Positions 54,697-63,099 of a stretch of DNA of 64,000 nucleotides are shown here, piece after piece. Under the pieces are notes generated by a model. It was not told the DNA's origin. It saw only the letters and a list, made by a program, of their open reading frames with translations, and did no database searches. Origin of the DNA: Rhizobium freirei PRF 81 (GTDB taxonomy: Bacteria > Pseudomonadota > Alphaproteobacteria > Rhizobiales > Rhizobiaceae); NCBI RefSeq assembly GCF_000359745.1, contig NZ_AQHN01000089.1:281001-345000 (forward strand). The letters are read 5' to 3'. The first letter of the stretch is position 1. Each line of letters opens with the position of its first letter. Both the position numbers and the translations under genes were made by a program.

Positions 54697-55650
54697 TTGC
54701 GACGTATACTGATCACCCTTCTTCTGGCAGTCGTCAGCCTCTCCTGGATTCCCGCCTATGCGGAAGCGGCGAGCACGGTGCCTCCGGGCAACCGCAATGC
54801 CGAGCAGCCGCCGGTCCCCGGTGCCTCGGTCCGGCGTACGCGCGGCACCAATTCCACCTTCGACCGCAAGTATCAGAAGGTCCGCGAGCTGCTGGCGACC
54901 GATACGAAGCTGATGTCGAAGATCAAGTCGACGGCGCGGGCCTACGGCATCGATCCGATCCACATCATCGGCGCGCTGGTCGGCGAGCACACCTACAATG
55001 TCGACGCCTATGACGGTCTGCAGTCCTATTACGTCAAGGCCGCGTCCTATGCCGGCGAGAGCTTCCGCTTCGCCTATAATGGCGAAAATGTCGACGATTT
55101 CGTCGCCCGGCCGCAATTCGACGCCTGCAAAAGCAAGCAGGATTCCTACAGTCTCTGGACCTGCCGCGAGGATGTCTGGGAAGACGATTTCCGAGGCAAG
55201 GCCGTTGGCGGCAAATCCTATCCCGACAATCGTTTCAGCGCCGTTTTCTTCCAGCCCTTCTATGCCGGTCAGACCTTCGGCCTCGGTCAGGTCAATCCGC
55301 TGACCGCGCTGGAGCTGTCCGATCTGGTCAGCCGCATCTCGGGCATCCCGAAGCTCGACGAGAAGAATGCCGGTGGCGTTTACAAGGCGATCATGGATCC
55401 GGATCTGTCGCTGGCCTTCGTCGCGGCATCGATCCGCAAGTCGATCGATGACTATCGCTCGATCGCCGGCATGGATATATCAGGCAATCCCGGCGTCACC
55501 GCGACGCTCTACAATCTCGGCAACACCCGCAAGCGTGCTGCCGCCCTCGCCGCCAAGAACAGGGGAGCATCGCAGCCGGTCTGGCCCGAGGAGAATTACT
55601 ACGGCTGGCTCATCAATGATAAGCTGAGCGACCTGAAGTCGCTCCTGTAA
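54697..55650 (+). CDS. DUF1402 secreted protein with lytic-transglycosylase-like motifs
   Basis: A 317-residue protein with a signal peptide (ILITLLLAVVSLSWIPAYAEA, residues 4-24) starting at TTG 54697 with AGGAC upstream. Three blocks resemble soluble lytic transglycosylases: IIGALVGEHTYN (Glu97 at the ES position), FGLGQVNPLTALEL (194-207; compare GLMQxxPxTA) and TLYNLGNT (270-277; compare AYNxG), with an intervening DPDLSLAFVAASIRK helix. Cys144 and Cys156 could form a disulfide. DUF1402 has no assigned function to my knowledge. Confidence 0.75.
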   Translation: MRRILITLLLAVVSLSWIPAYAEAASTVPPGNRNAEQPPVPGASVRRTRGTNSTFDRKYQKVRELLATDTKLMSKIKSTARAYGIDPIHIIGALVGEHTYNVDAYDGLQSYYVKAASYAGESFRFAYNGENVDDFVARPQFDACKSKQDSYSLWTCREDVWEDDFRGKAVGGKSYPDNRFSAVFFQPFYAGQTFGLGQVNPLTALELSDLVSRISGIPKLDEKNAGGVYKAIMDPDLSLAFVAASIRKSIDDYRSIAGMDISGNPGVTATLYNLGNTRKRAAALAAKNRGASQPVWPEENYYGWLINDKLSDLKSLL

Positions 55651-55770
55651 GTATTCCTGCGCGACGTTTTATCGTCTGGATTTTGCGGGCGGCGTTCACC
55701 ATATCGGATGGGTGCGCCGCTCGGGTGAGATTGATCACCGAGTGGCCGGTCTTCGAGGAGAATTGATCCC

Positions 55771-57165
55771 ATGGATATGATCCCGGAAGCCTTCTCTCCC
55801 CCGGCGCCGATCCCGCGCACCGTCCCGCCGTCGCGATGGACGATCATCAAAACCATCCTGCGCAATCCGCTGGAACTCTGGGGCGAACCTTCCTACACGC
55901 TGCCCTGGATCAAGACGAAGTTCTTCAACGAGCGGACGCTGATCGTCAACGATCCCGGCCTCATCAAGCATGTTCTGGTCGACAACGCTGCCAATTATCG
56001 CATGGCCGATATCCGTCAGCTCGTCCTCCGGCCGATCCTGCGCGATGGTCTGCTGACGGCGGAAGGAGCCGTCTGGAAGCGTTCGCGCAAGGCGGTTGCC
56101 CCGGTCTTCACGCCGCGCCATGCCCAGGGCTTCGCCGGCCAGATGCTGAGCCAAAGCCTGGAATACTTGCATAAATATGAGGAGATCGGCAGCGAAGGTG
56201 CCGTGTTCGATATCGCGGCTGACATGACCGAGCTGACCTTCGCCATCCTGACGGAAACCCTGTTTTCCGGTGAGATCGTCACCGAAAGCGAGCATTTTTC
56301 CGACGACGTCAACGAGCTGCTGCATCGCATGGGCCGGGTCGATCCGATGGATCTTCTGCGCGCTCCCGCCTGGGTGCCGCGTCTCACCCGCATCGGCGGC
56401 CGGCGCATGCTCGACAAGTTCCGCGGCATCGTCCACAAGGCCATGGACCAGCGACTGGAAAAGATGCGCCGAGATCGCGCCAGCGCGCCGGACGATTTTC
56501 TGACGCTGCTTCTGGAAAAGGCCGGTCCCGATGGGCTGACGATGGGGGAGATCGAGGACAATATCCTCACCTTCATCGGCGCTGGCCATGAAACGACTGC
56601 CCGGGCACTCGCCTGGACTCTCTATTGCGTCGCCAACAGCCCGCATATTCGCGAGGCCATGGAAGAGGAAATAGACCGCGTGCTCGCAACCGATGCGGAA
56701 CCGGTCGCCTGGCTCGACCTCATGCCGTATGTCCGCGCCGCCTTCGAGGAGGCGATGCGCCTCTATCCGCCGGCGCCATCGATCAATCGCGCCGCGATCG
56801 CAGACGACGAATGGACGAGCGCCAAGGGCGAGCGCGTGACGATCCCGAAGGGGATCACCGTCTTGATCATGCCATGGACGCTGCATCGCCATGAACTCTA
56901 CTGGGAAAAGCCGCGCGCCTTCATGCCGGAGCGCTTTCTTCCCGAGAACCGGGCCAAGATCAATCGCTTCCAGTATCTGCCCTTCGGCGCGGGCCCCCGC
57001 GTGTGCATCGGTGCTACCTTCGCCCTTCAGGAGGCTGTCATCGCCCTTGCCGTGATGATGCGCCGCTTTCGTTTCGATGCAACGGATGCGACCGATCCCT
57101 GGCCGGTACAGAAGCTCACGACCCAGCCGCGCGGTGGTTTGCCGATGCGAGTGACGCGGCGATAG
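55771..57165 (+). CDS. Cytochrome P450
   Basis: A 464-residue monooxygenase. The heme-thiolate motif FGAGPRVCIGATFA has Cys412; the I-helix oxygen motif is AGHETT (271-276); ExxR (Glu327, Arg330) is in AAFEEAMRLYPPAP; and ERFLPEN is the PERF region. There is no reductase or ferredoxin gene nearby, so its electron partner is outside the window. The substrate is unknown; CYP4-like fatty acid or terpene-type hydroxylation is only a guess. Confidence 0.9.
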   Translation: MDMIPEAFSPPAPIPRTVPPSRWTIIKTILRNPLELWGEPSYTLPWIKTKFFNERTLIVNDPGLIKHVLVDNAANYRMADIRQLVLRPILRDGLLTAEGAVWKRSRKAVAPVFTPRHAQGFAGQMLSQSLEYLHKYEEIGSEGAVFDIAADMTELTFAILTETLFSGEIVTESEHFSDDVNELLHRMGRVDPMDLLRAPAWVPRLTRIGGRRMLDKFRGIVHKAMDQRLEKMRRDRASAPDDFLTLLLEKAGPDGLTMGEIEDNILTFIGAGHETTARALAWTLYCVANSPHIREAMEEEIDRVLATDAEPVAWLDLMPYVRAAFEEAMRLYPPAPSINRAAIADDEWTSAKGERVTIPKGITVLIMPWTLHRHELYWEKPRAFMPERFLPENRAKINRFQYLPFGAGPRVCIGATFALQEAVIALAVMMRRFRFDATDATDPWPVQKLTTQPRGGLPMRVTRR

Positions 57166-57319
57166 GGCCTTTTTTGCCGCCTCTCGAGCAACGTAAGTCA
57201 ATTGTTTCCGATATTGCATAAATCTTTCGAACTATTACCAAATTGACGGAGAGCGAAACCGCCAGCAAAGTGGCACCATAGGAAAATTGAGCCATAAATG
57301 GCCCTGAGGAGTATTTGGC

Positions 57320-59488
57320 ATGAGCCGCATTGAGAAGAACGGGCTGCAGATCGAACCGGTACTTTACGATTTCCTCGTCAAGGAAGCCCTTCCGGGCTCG
57401 GGCATTGCGCCCGATGCCTTCTTCGCCGGCTTTTCTGAAATCGTCCACGATCTCGCACCGAAGAACCGCGAATTGCTCGCCAAGCGTGATCGCATGCAGG
57501 CGGCGATCGATGACTGGTATCGGAAGAACGGTGCGCCGGTCGATCTTGCCGCCTATGAGGCCTTCCTCCGCGAAATCGGCTACATCGTGCCGGAAGGCCC
57601 GGCCTTTACGATTTCGACCGCCAATGTCGACCCGGAAATTTCCGAGATCGCCGGCCCGCAGCTCGTCGTTCCCGTCATGAATGCGCGCTATGCGCTGAAT
57701 GCCGCCAACGCCCGCTGGGGATCGCTCTATGATGCGCTTTACGGCACGGATGCCATTCCCGAGACCGACGGCGCCGAGAAGGGCAAGGGATATAATCCCA
57801 AGCGCGGCGAGAAGGTCATCGCCTGGGTTCGCGATTTCTTCGATTCCACTGTCCCGCTCGCCGGCGCAAGCTGGAAGGATGTCACCGGTCTTGCCGTGAA
57901 GGATGGTGCCCTGGCGATCGCGACCAATGGCGGAGCATCGAAACTGGCGGACGGCAGCCATTTCGCCGGCTACCTAGGTGCTCCCGCTACCCCGACGCAT
58001 GTCCTGCTGAAGCAGAACGGCATCCATATCGAAATCGTCATCGACACGAGCACGACCATCGGCAAGGCGGATCCGGCCGGCATTTCCGACGTGCGCCTGG
58101 AATCGGCCATCACGACGATCATGGATTGCGAGGATTCGATCGCAGCCGTCGATGCCGAGGACAAGGCCGAGGTCTACCGCAACTGGCTCGGCCTGATGAA
58201 GGGCGATCTGACGGAAGAAGTCGCCAAGGGCGGCAAGACCTTCACGCGCCGCCTTAATCCCGACGTCACCTACACGGCGCCGGATGGCAGCACCTTCGAC
58301 CTGCATTGCCGCTCGCTGATGCTGGTGCGCAATGTCGGCCACCTCATGACCAATCCGGCTATCCTCGACCGCGACGGCAACGAGGTGCCGGAAGGCGTCA
58401 TGGATGCCGTCATCACAGGTCTGATTGCTCTCTACGACATCGGCCCGAATGGCCGCCGCAAGAATTCCCGTACCGGCTCGATGTATGTCGTCAAGCCGAA
58501 GATGCATGGACCGGAAGAAGTCGCCTTTGCCGTCGATATCTTCTCGCGTGTCGAAGATCTGCTCGGCATGCCCAGAAACACGATGAAGATGGGCATCATG
58601 GACGAGGAGCGCCGCACCACGGTCAACCTCAAGGAAGCCATCCGCGCCGCCCGCGAACGCGTTGTCTTCATCAATACCGGCTTCCTCGATCGCACCGGCG
58701 ACGAGATCCATACCTCGATGGAAGCCGGTCCGATGATCCGCAAGGGCGACATGAAGCAGGCCGCCTGGATCAGTGCCTATGAGAATTGGAATGTCGATAT
58801 CGGCCTCGAATGCGGCCTGTCTGGCCATGCGCAGATCGGCAAGGGCATGTGGGCCATGCCGGACCTGATGGCGGCCATGCTGGAGCAGAAGATCGCCCAT
58901 CCCAAGGCCGGCGCCAACACCGCCTGGGTGCCGTCTCCGACGGCGGCGACGCTCCATGCCACGCATTATCACCGCGTCAATGTCGCCGAGGTACAGAAGA
59001 GCCTGAAGAGCCGCGCCCGCGCCAAGCTTTCCGATATCCTTTCGGTGCCCGTCGCCTCGCGGCCGAACTGGACGCCGGAGGAAATCCAGCGCGAAATCGA
59101 CAACAACAGCCAGGGCATTCTCGGCTATGTCGTCCGCTGGGTGGATCAGGGCGTCGGCTGCTCCAAGGTGCCCGACATCAACAATGTCGGCCTGATGGAA
59201 GACCGCGCCACCCTGCGCATCTCGGCGCAGCACATGGCCAACTGGCTGCATCACAAGGTCATCAGCGAAGCGCAGATTCTGGAGACGATGAAGCGCATGG
59301 CTGCCGTGGTCGATCAGCAGAATGCCGATGATCCCAACTACATCGCCATGTCAGGCAATTTCGACGGTTCCGTCGCCTTCCAGGCAGCGCTCGATCTCGT
59401 GCTCAAGGGACGCGAGCAGCCGAACGGCTACACGGAGCCGGTCCTGCATCGTCGCCGCATCGAACTAAAGGCAAAGCAGGCGGGTTGA
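57320..59488 (+). CDS. glcB: Malate synthase G
   Basis: Condenses glyoxylate and acetyl-CoA to malate in the glyoxylate shunt. The 722-residue length is specific to isoform G. MDCEDSIAAVDAEDK, GRRKNSRTGSMYVVKPKMHGPEE and NTGFLDRTGDEIHTSMEAG match its active site, and WVDQGVGCSKVPD is typical. The ATG follows GAGGAG. It completes acetyl-CoA use together with phaZ and pckA. A region rich in small repeats lies downstream. Confidence 0.97.
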   Translation: MSRIEKNGLQIEPVLYDFLVKEALPGSGIAPDAFFAGFSEIVHDLAPKNRELLAKRDRMQAAIDDWYRKNGAPVDLAAYEAFLREIGYIVPEGPAFTISTANVDPEISEIAGPQLVVPVMNARYALNAANARWGSLYDALYGTDAIPETDGAEKGKGYNPKRGEKVIAWVRDFFDSTVPLAGASWKDVTGLAVKDGALAIATNGGASKLADGSHFAGYLGAPATPTHVLLKQNGIHIEIVIDTSTTIGKADPAGISDVRLESAITTIMDCEDSIAAVDAEDKAEVYRNWLGLMKGDLTEEVAKGGKTFTRRLNPDVTYTAPDGSTFDLHCRSLMLVRNVGHLMTNPAILDRDGNEVPEGVMDAVITGLIALYDIGPNGRRKNSRTGSMYVVKPKMHGPEEVAFAVDIFSRVEDLLGMPRNTMKMGIMDEERRTTVNLKEAIRAARERVVFINTGFLDRTGDEIHTSMEAGPMIRKGDMKQAAWISAYENWNVDIGLECGLSGHAQIGKGMWAMPDLMAAMLEQKIAHPKAGANTAWVPSPTAATLHATHYHRVNVAEVQKSLKSRARAKLSDILSVPVASRPNWTPEEIQREIDNNSQGILGYVVRWVDQGVGCSKVPDINNVGLMEDRATLRISAQHMANWLHHKVISEAQILETMKRMAAVVDQQNADDPNYIAMSGNFDGSVAFQAALDLVLKGREQPNGYTEPVLHRRRIELKAKQAG

Positions 59489-59509
59489 TCCCTTCTCTCC
59501 GTCAGAGGC

Positions 59510-59665
59510 CGCATCGATCCTTCGAGGCCTTGTCGTCGGCGCTGCCGCTTCGGCGGCAAGGCGCCTCGGGATGAGCTGGAGAGAGTCTTGCGATCATGGG
59601 AAAAGATCAGCCCTCATCCTGTTGTGCACCGCCGAAGGCGGAGCTTCGAAGGAAGAGGGCGGGTG
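59510..59665. repeat. Two oppositely oriented repeat units downstream of glcB
   Basis: Unit 1 (about 59516-59575) has ATCCTTCGAGGCC ... GGCGCCTCGGGATGAG around a GCTTCGGC core. Unit 2 (about 59610-59662) has CCCTCATCCTG ... GAAGGAAGAGGGC around GCCGAAGGCGG. They look like one family in inverted orientation, similar to a rhizobial element with 'cctcatcctgag' ends. Confidence 0.6.
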
Positions 59666-59698
59666 GCGCGATATACGATCGCCCCGAGTTCTACAAAC

Positions 59699-59734
59699 AA
59701 AAAGGCCGCCGGATCGCGATCCGGCGGCCTTTTT
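59699..59734. terminator. Perfect palindromic terminator between glcB and the L,D-transpeptidase gene
   Basis: Eighteen-base arms, AAAAAGGCCGCCGGATCG and its complement, meet at the centre without extra loop bases and are flanked by A and T runs. It serves the minus-strand transpeptidase gene and possibly glcB. Confidence 0.85.
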
Positions 59735-59752
59735 CAATCCCGATGCCAGCAA

Positions 59753-60427
59753 TTACTGGATAACGATGACCTTGGTGCTGTGACCCGGCAGGACGCGGCT
59801 GTAGAGATCGATCACGTCCTGATTGATCAGGCGAATGCAGCCGGAGGAAGCAGCCGTGCCGATCGAAGCCCATTCCGGCGTGCCGTGCAGGCGGAACAGC
59901 GTGTCCTGGCCCTTTTCGTTGTAGAGGTACATGGCGCGCGCACCGAGCGGGTTGGAAAGGCCCGGGTTCATGCCGCCATCGACATACTTGGCGATCTCCG
60001 GACGGCGGACGGCCATTTCCTTCGGCGGATGCCAGCTCGGCCATTCCTGTTTCCAGGCGACGTAAGCGGTGCCGGACCAGGAGAAGCCCTGCTTGCCGAC
60101 GCCGATGCCGTAGCGCATCGCTTCGCCGTTGCCGAGGATGTAATAGAGGTGGCGCTCGCGCGTGTTGACGATGATGGTGCCTTCAGCCTCGTCGGACTTG
60201 TACTCGACGATCTGGCGGCGGAACTGCGGCTTCACCTTCTGGATCGGGATCGCCGGCAGCTGAAAACCGTTATCGCTGGTGATGCCATAGTCGCCATCGA
60301 ACGTCTTGATGGTCTCTGCAGCGGTTTTTGCGGTAGCGGTCGGCGCGGCTGCGGCAGTGGTGGCATAGCCAGCCGATGCGAGCATTGCGACAAGGCCGAG
60401 TGCGGTCATAGCATTACGGATGCGCAT
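59753..60427 (-). CDS. L,D-transpeptidase (YkuD family)
   Basis: A 224-residue secreted enzyme with an N-terminal signal peptide (residues about 5-28). The YkuD active site is HGTPEWASIGTAASSGCIRL: His181, and nucleophile Cys197 in SGCIR. IIVNTRERHLYYILG precedes. In alphaproteobacteria such enzymes make 3-3 peptide crosslinks or attach outer-membrane proteins to peptidoglycan; which applies here is not decided. It diverges from mmcB over a 179-base region. Confidence 0.88.
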   Translation of the reverse strand: MRIRNAMTALGLVAMLASAGYATTAAAAPTATAKTAAETIKTFDGDYGITSDNGFQLPAIPIQKVKPQFRRQIVEYKSDEAEGTIIVNTRERHLYYILGNGEAMRYGIGVGKQGFSWSGTAYVAWKQEWPSWHPPKEMAVRRPEIAKYVDGGMNPGLSNPLGARAMYLYNEKGQDTLFRLHGTPEWASIGTAASSGCIRLINQDVIDLYSRVLPGHSTKVIVIQ

Positions 60428-60606
60428 GGAAGTCTCTTAAAATTTCGTGGCGGGGATCGGATGGTTATCTACCATCGTTGTCTACGGTTTATTTTCCATT
60501 AAACTAAACTTTGCAAGCTGCTCTGACGCTACAAAATAGCGTCGCCGCGCAAATTAGAGGGACATGGTTTTTTTGCAACAATGCTTGCCTGTCCTTGAGG
60601 CAATTC

Positions 60607-61095
60607 ATGACGATTTTGAACGTTTACAATAACAATCCGTTAATAGATGGCCGGCAGTCGGAACGGGCCATGCTTGTACGCAAGGGCGTGCAACTATTAC
60701 TGCATGAGATGCGCCACGCGATCTTGCCCGAGTTGCCGCTTGCCAGCGGCCGCCGGGCCGACCTCATCACCATTTCCGAGAAGGGCGAGATCTGGATCAT
60801 CGAGATCAAGACCTCGATCGAGGATTTCCGCGTCGACCGCAAATGGCCCGAATATCGGCAGCATTGCGACCGGCTGTTCTTTGCCACGCACAAGGAGGTG
60901 CCGCTGGATATATTTCCGGAGGAATGCGGGCTCTTTCTATCGGATGGCTACGGCGCTCACATCATCCGCGAGGCGCCGGAGCATCGCCTGCCGCCGGCGA
61001 CACGCAAATCGGTCACGCTGAACTTCTCCCGCGCGGCGGCGCAGCGCCTGCTGCTGGCCGAATGGGCGACGGGCAAGTCCTTCGCGTCCGAATAG
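60607..61095 (+). CDS. mmcB: MmcB-family DNA repair protein
   Basis: A 162-residue protein starting MTILNVYNNNP at 60607; the longer frame from 60511 is rejected because its N-terminus lacks similarity. It shows a PD-(D/E)xK core: RRADLITISEKGEIWIIEIK with Asp52, Glu66 and Lys68. Caulobacter MmcB is SOS-induced and needed for mitomycin C resistance, so nuclease action on crosslinks is inferred. It is convergent with actR, one base apart. Confidence 0.8.
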   Translation: MTILNVYNNNPLIDGRQSERAMLVRKGVQLLLHEMRHAILPELPLASGRRADLITISEKGEIWIIEIKTSIEDFRVDRKWPEYRQHCDRLFFATHKEVPLDIFPEECGLFLSDGYGAHIIREAPEHRLPPATRKSVTLNFSRAAAQRLLLAEWATGKSFASE

Positions 61096-61096
61096 C

Positions 61097-61684
61097 TTAT
61101 TTCGGCGCGCGCTTGGCGAGGATGCGTTGCAGCGTGCGGCGATGCATGTTCAGCCGCCGGGCCGTCTCGGAAACGTTGCGCTCGCACATCTCGTAGACGC
61201 GCTGGATGTGCTCCCAGCGCACGCGATCGGCCGACATCGGGTTTTCCGGCACTTCCGCCTTCTCGCCCGGGCGCTGCGTCAGCGCGGCAAAGACATCGTC
61301 CGCATCCGCCGGTTTGGCGAGATAGTCGAGCGCGCCGAGCTTGACGGCGGTCACTGCCGTCGCGATGTTCCCATAACCCGTCAGCACGACAATATGCGTA
61401 TCGTCGCGCCGCTGGCGGATCGCTTCGATGACGTCGAGGCCGTTGCCGTCGCCGAGGCGCAGGTCGACAACAGCATATTTCGGCGGATTGACCTTGGTCT
61501 TGGCGACGCCTTCCGCCACCGATTCCGCCGTCTCCACGACGAAGCCCCGCGTTTCCATCGCGCGCGCCAGCCGGCGCAGGAAAGGGCCGTCGTCGTCGAC
61601 GATCAGCAATGTCGCATCCGCGCCGATATGGGCCGCGGCATCCTTGTCCCCGATATGCGGGGCAGCGATCTCTTTTTCCGTCAT
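61097..61684 (-). CDS. actR: ActR/RegA response regulator
   Basis: Redox response regulator of 195 residues starting at ATG 61684. The receiver domain has VDDDGPFLRRL and phospho-Asp74 (AVVDLRLGDGNGL), and VLTGYGN and YLAKPAD complete the phosphorylation site. A Fis-type helix-turn-helix at the C-terminus (NVSETARRLNMHRRTLQRIL) is near-identical in layout to RegA/ActR. It lies 75 bases after actS. Confidence 0.93.
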   Translation of the reverse strand: MTEKEIAAPHIGDKDAAAHIGADATLLIVDDDGPFLRRLARAMETRGFVVETAESVAEGVAKTKVNPPKYAVVDLRLGDGNGLDVIEAIRQRRDDTHIVVLTGYGNIATAVTAVKLGALDYLAKPADADDVFAALTQRPGEKAEVPENPMSADRVRWEHIQRVYEMCERNVSETARRLNMHRRTLQRILAKRAPK

Positions 61685-61759
61685 TCTATCTTCTATCCCG
61701 GCGACCATCCGCCTGCATATCCCACCGATTTTGACGAGGGTTGTTTTAAGCCGTCAAAA

Positions 61760-63097
61760 TCATTTTGTCGAATTACTGTCGATCAGCACGCGCGGCCATT
61801 CGACGCGGACGCGAGCCCCCGGGCTTTCCGGATCGCGGTTGGTGAAGGAGAGAGCGGCGCCGGAACGCTCCAGCAGCGTCTTGGCGATGAAGAGCCCGAG
61901 CCCGAGCCCACCCGCGGTATCGTCGCGTTGCCGGGAGGTTACGTAGGGCTCGCCGATCCGTGCCAGGATTTCCGGCGAATAGCCGCTGCCGTCGTCTTCG
62001 ATGACGATCGTCAGCAACTCGGCTGTATATTCCACCGTGACGGTCACCGTCTTGCTGGCATAGTCGACGGCGTTCTCGATGAGATTGCCGAGCCCGTACA
62101 TGATGCCGGCATTGCGATTGAGGACGGGCTCTCCCGAGCGCGGGCTCTTCTCAATCAGCTCAAGCGCTATGCCGAACTCGCGATGCGGGGCAATGATCTC
62201 TTCCATCATCGAGGATAGCGTCAGCCGCCGCATATGCGCCTCGTCTTCCGAGGAGAGCGTCGTCAGCCGCCGCAGAATGTCCCGGCACCTTTCGCTCTGG
62301 CTGCGCAGCAGAGCCACATCCTCGCGAAAACGGTCGTCCTCGCGCAGCTCGCGTTCCATTTCCTTGGCGACGACGCTGATCGTCGCAAGCGGTGTGCCGA
62401 GTTCGTGCGCCGCCGCTGCCGCCAGTCCGTCGAGCTGCGACAGATGCTTTTCCCGCTGCAGCACCAGCTCCGTCGCCGAAAGCGCATCGGCAAGCTGCGA
62501 GGCCTCCATGGAGACGCGATAGGCATAGAAAGCGGCGAAAGCCATGGTCGAGGCGATGGAGCACCAGACGCCGAGCTGCATGACGCTGTGGACGTTCACA
62601 GCAATGCCTTCGTACCAAGGGAGCGGGAAGGGCGAGAAGGCAAGCCCGGTGATGCAGATCATCGCCAGCGCGATCAACGTCATGCTGTAGCGGATCGGCT
62701 GCGAGGCGAAGGAAATGATGACGGGCACGCAGACCAGCACCGAGAAGGGATTGGCAAGCCCGCCGGTGATCAGCAGCAGCCCGCAGAGCTGCAGGAGATC
62801 GAGGCCGAGCAGCGCGAAGGCGGCAGGCGGCTCCAGCCGGTGCGTCGGCGGGAAGCGCAGGGTGAGGAAGAAGTTGATCCAGGCAAGGCAGGCGATCAGC
62901 ACGCCGCATGGCATCAGCGGCATAGGAAATTTCAGCCAGAAGGCGACGATCATGACGGTCGCCGTCTGGCCGCCGACCGCGAGCCAGCGCAGCCGCACCA
63001 GCGTCTGCAGCCGCAGCCGGCGGCGGCTATGATGGTCGTCCTGCGCCTTGATCTCTGCGTCGGACAGTTTTTCCAATCCCCGGAAGAATCGTGCCAT
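61760..63097 (-). CDS. actS: ActS/RegB redox sensor histidine kinase
   Basis: A 445-residue kinase starting at ATG 63097. About five or six membrane helices span 33-190, including GGLANPF (112-118), the RegB ubiquinone-site pattern GGxxNPF. The H-box is AAAHELGTPLATI with His231. Cys271 (QSERCRDIL) lies exactly 40 residues on, the same spacing as His225-Cys265 in RegB. The ATP domain ends GGLGLGLFIAKTLLERSG. It starts 2 bases after the hrpB stop, so they share an operon. It activates ActR under redox or acid change. Confidence 0.93.
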   Translation of the reverse strand: MARFFRGLEKLSDAEIKAQDDHHSRRRLRLQTLVRLRWLAVGGQTATVMIVAFWLKFPMPLMPCGVLIACLAWINFFLTLRFPPTHRLEPPAAFALLGLDLLQLCGLLLITGGLANPFSVLVCVPVIISFASQPIRYSMTLIALAMICITGLAFSPFPLPWYEGIAVNVHSVMQLGVWCSIASTMAFAAFYAYRVSMEASQLADALSATELVLQREKHLSQLDGLAAAAAHELGTPLATISVVAKEMERELREDDRFREDVALLRSQSERCRDILRRLTTLSSEDEAHMRRLTLSSMMEEIIAPHREFGIALELIEKSPRSGEPVLNRNAGIMYGLGNLIENAVDYASKTVTVTVEYTAELLTIVIEDDGSGYSPEILARIGEPYVTSRQRDDTAGGLGLGLFIAKTLLERSGAALSFTNRDPESPGARVRVEWPRVLIDSNSTK

Positions 63098-63099
63098 CG

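Noticed and set aside
57974..59254. 426-codon minus-strand frame opposite glcB
   Set aside because: Malate synthase G motifs are complete on the plus strand.
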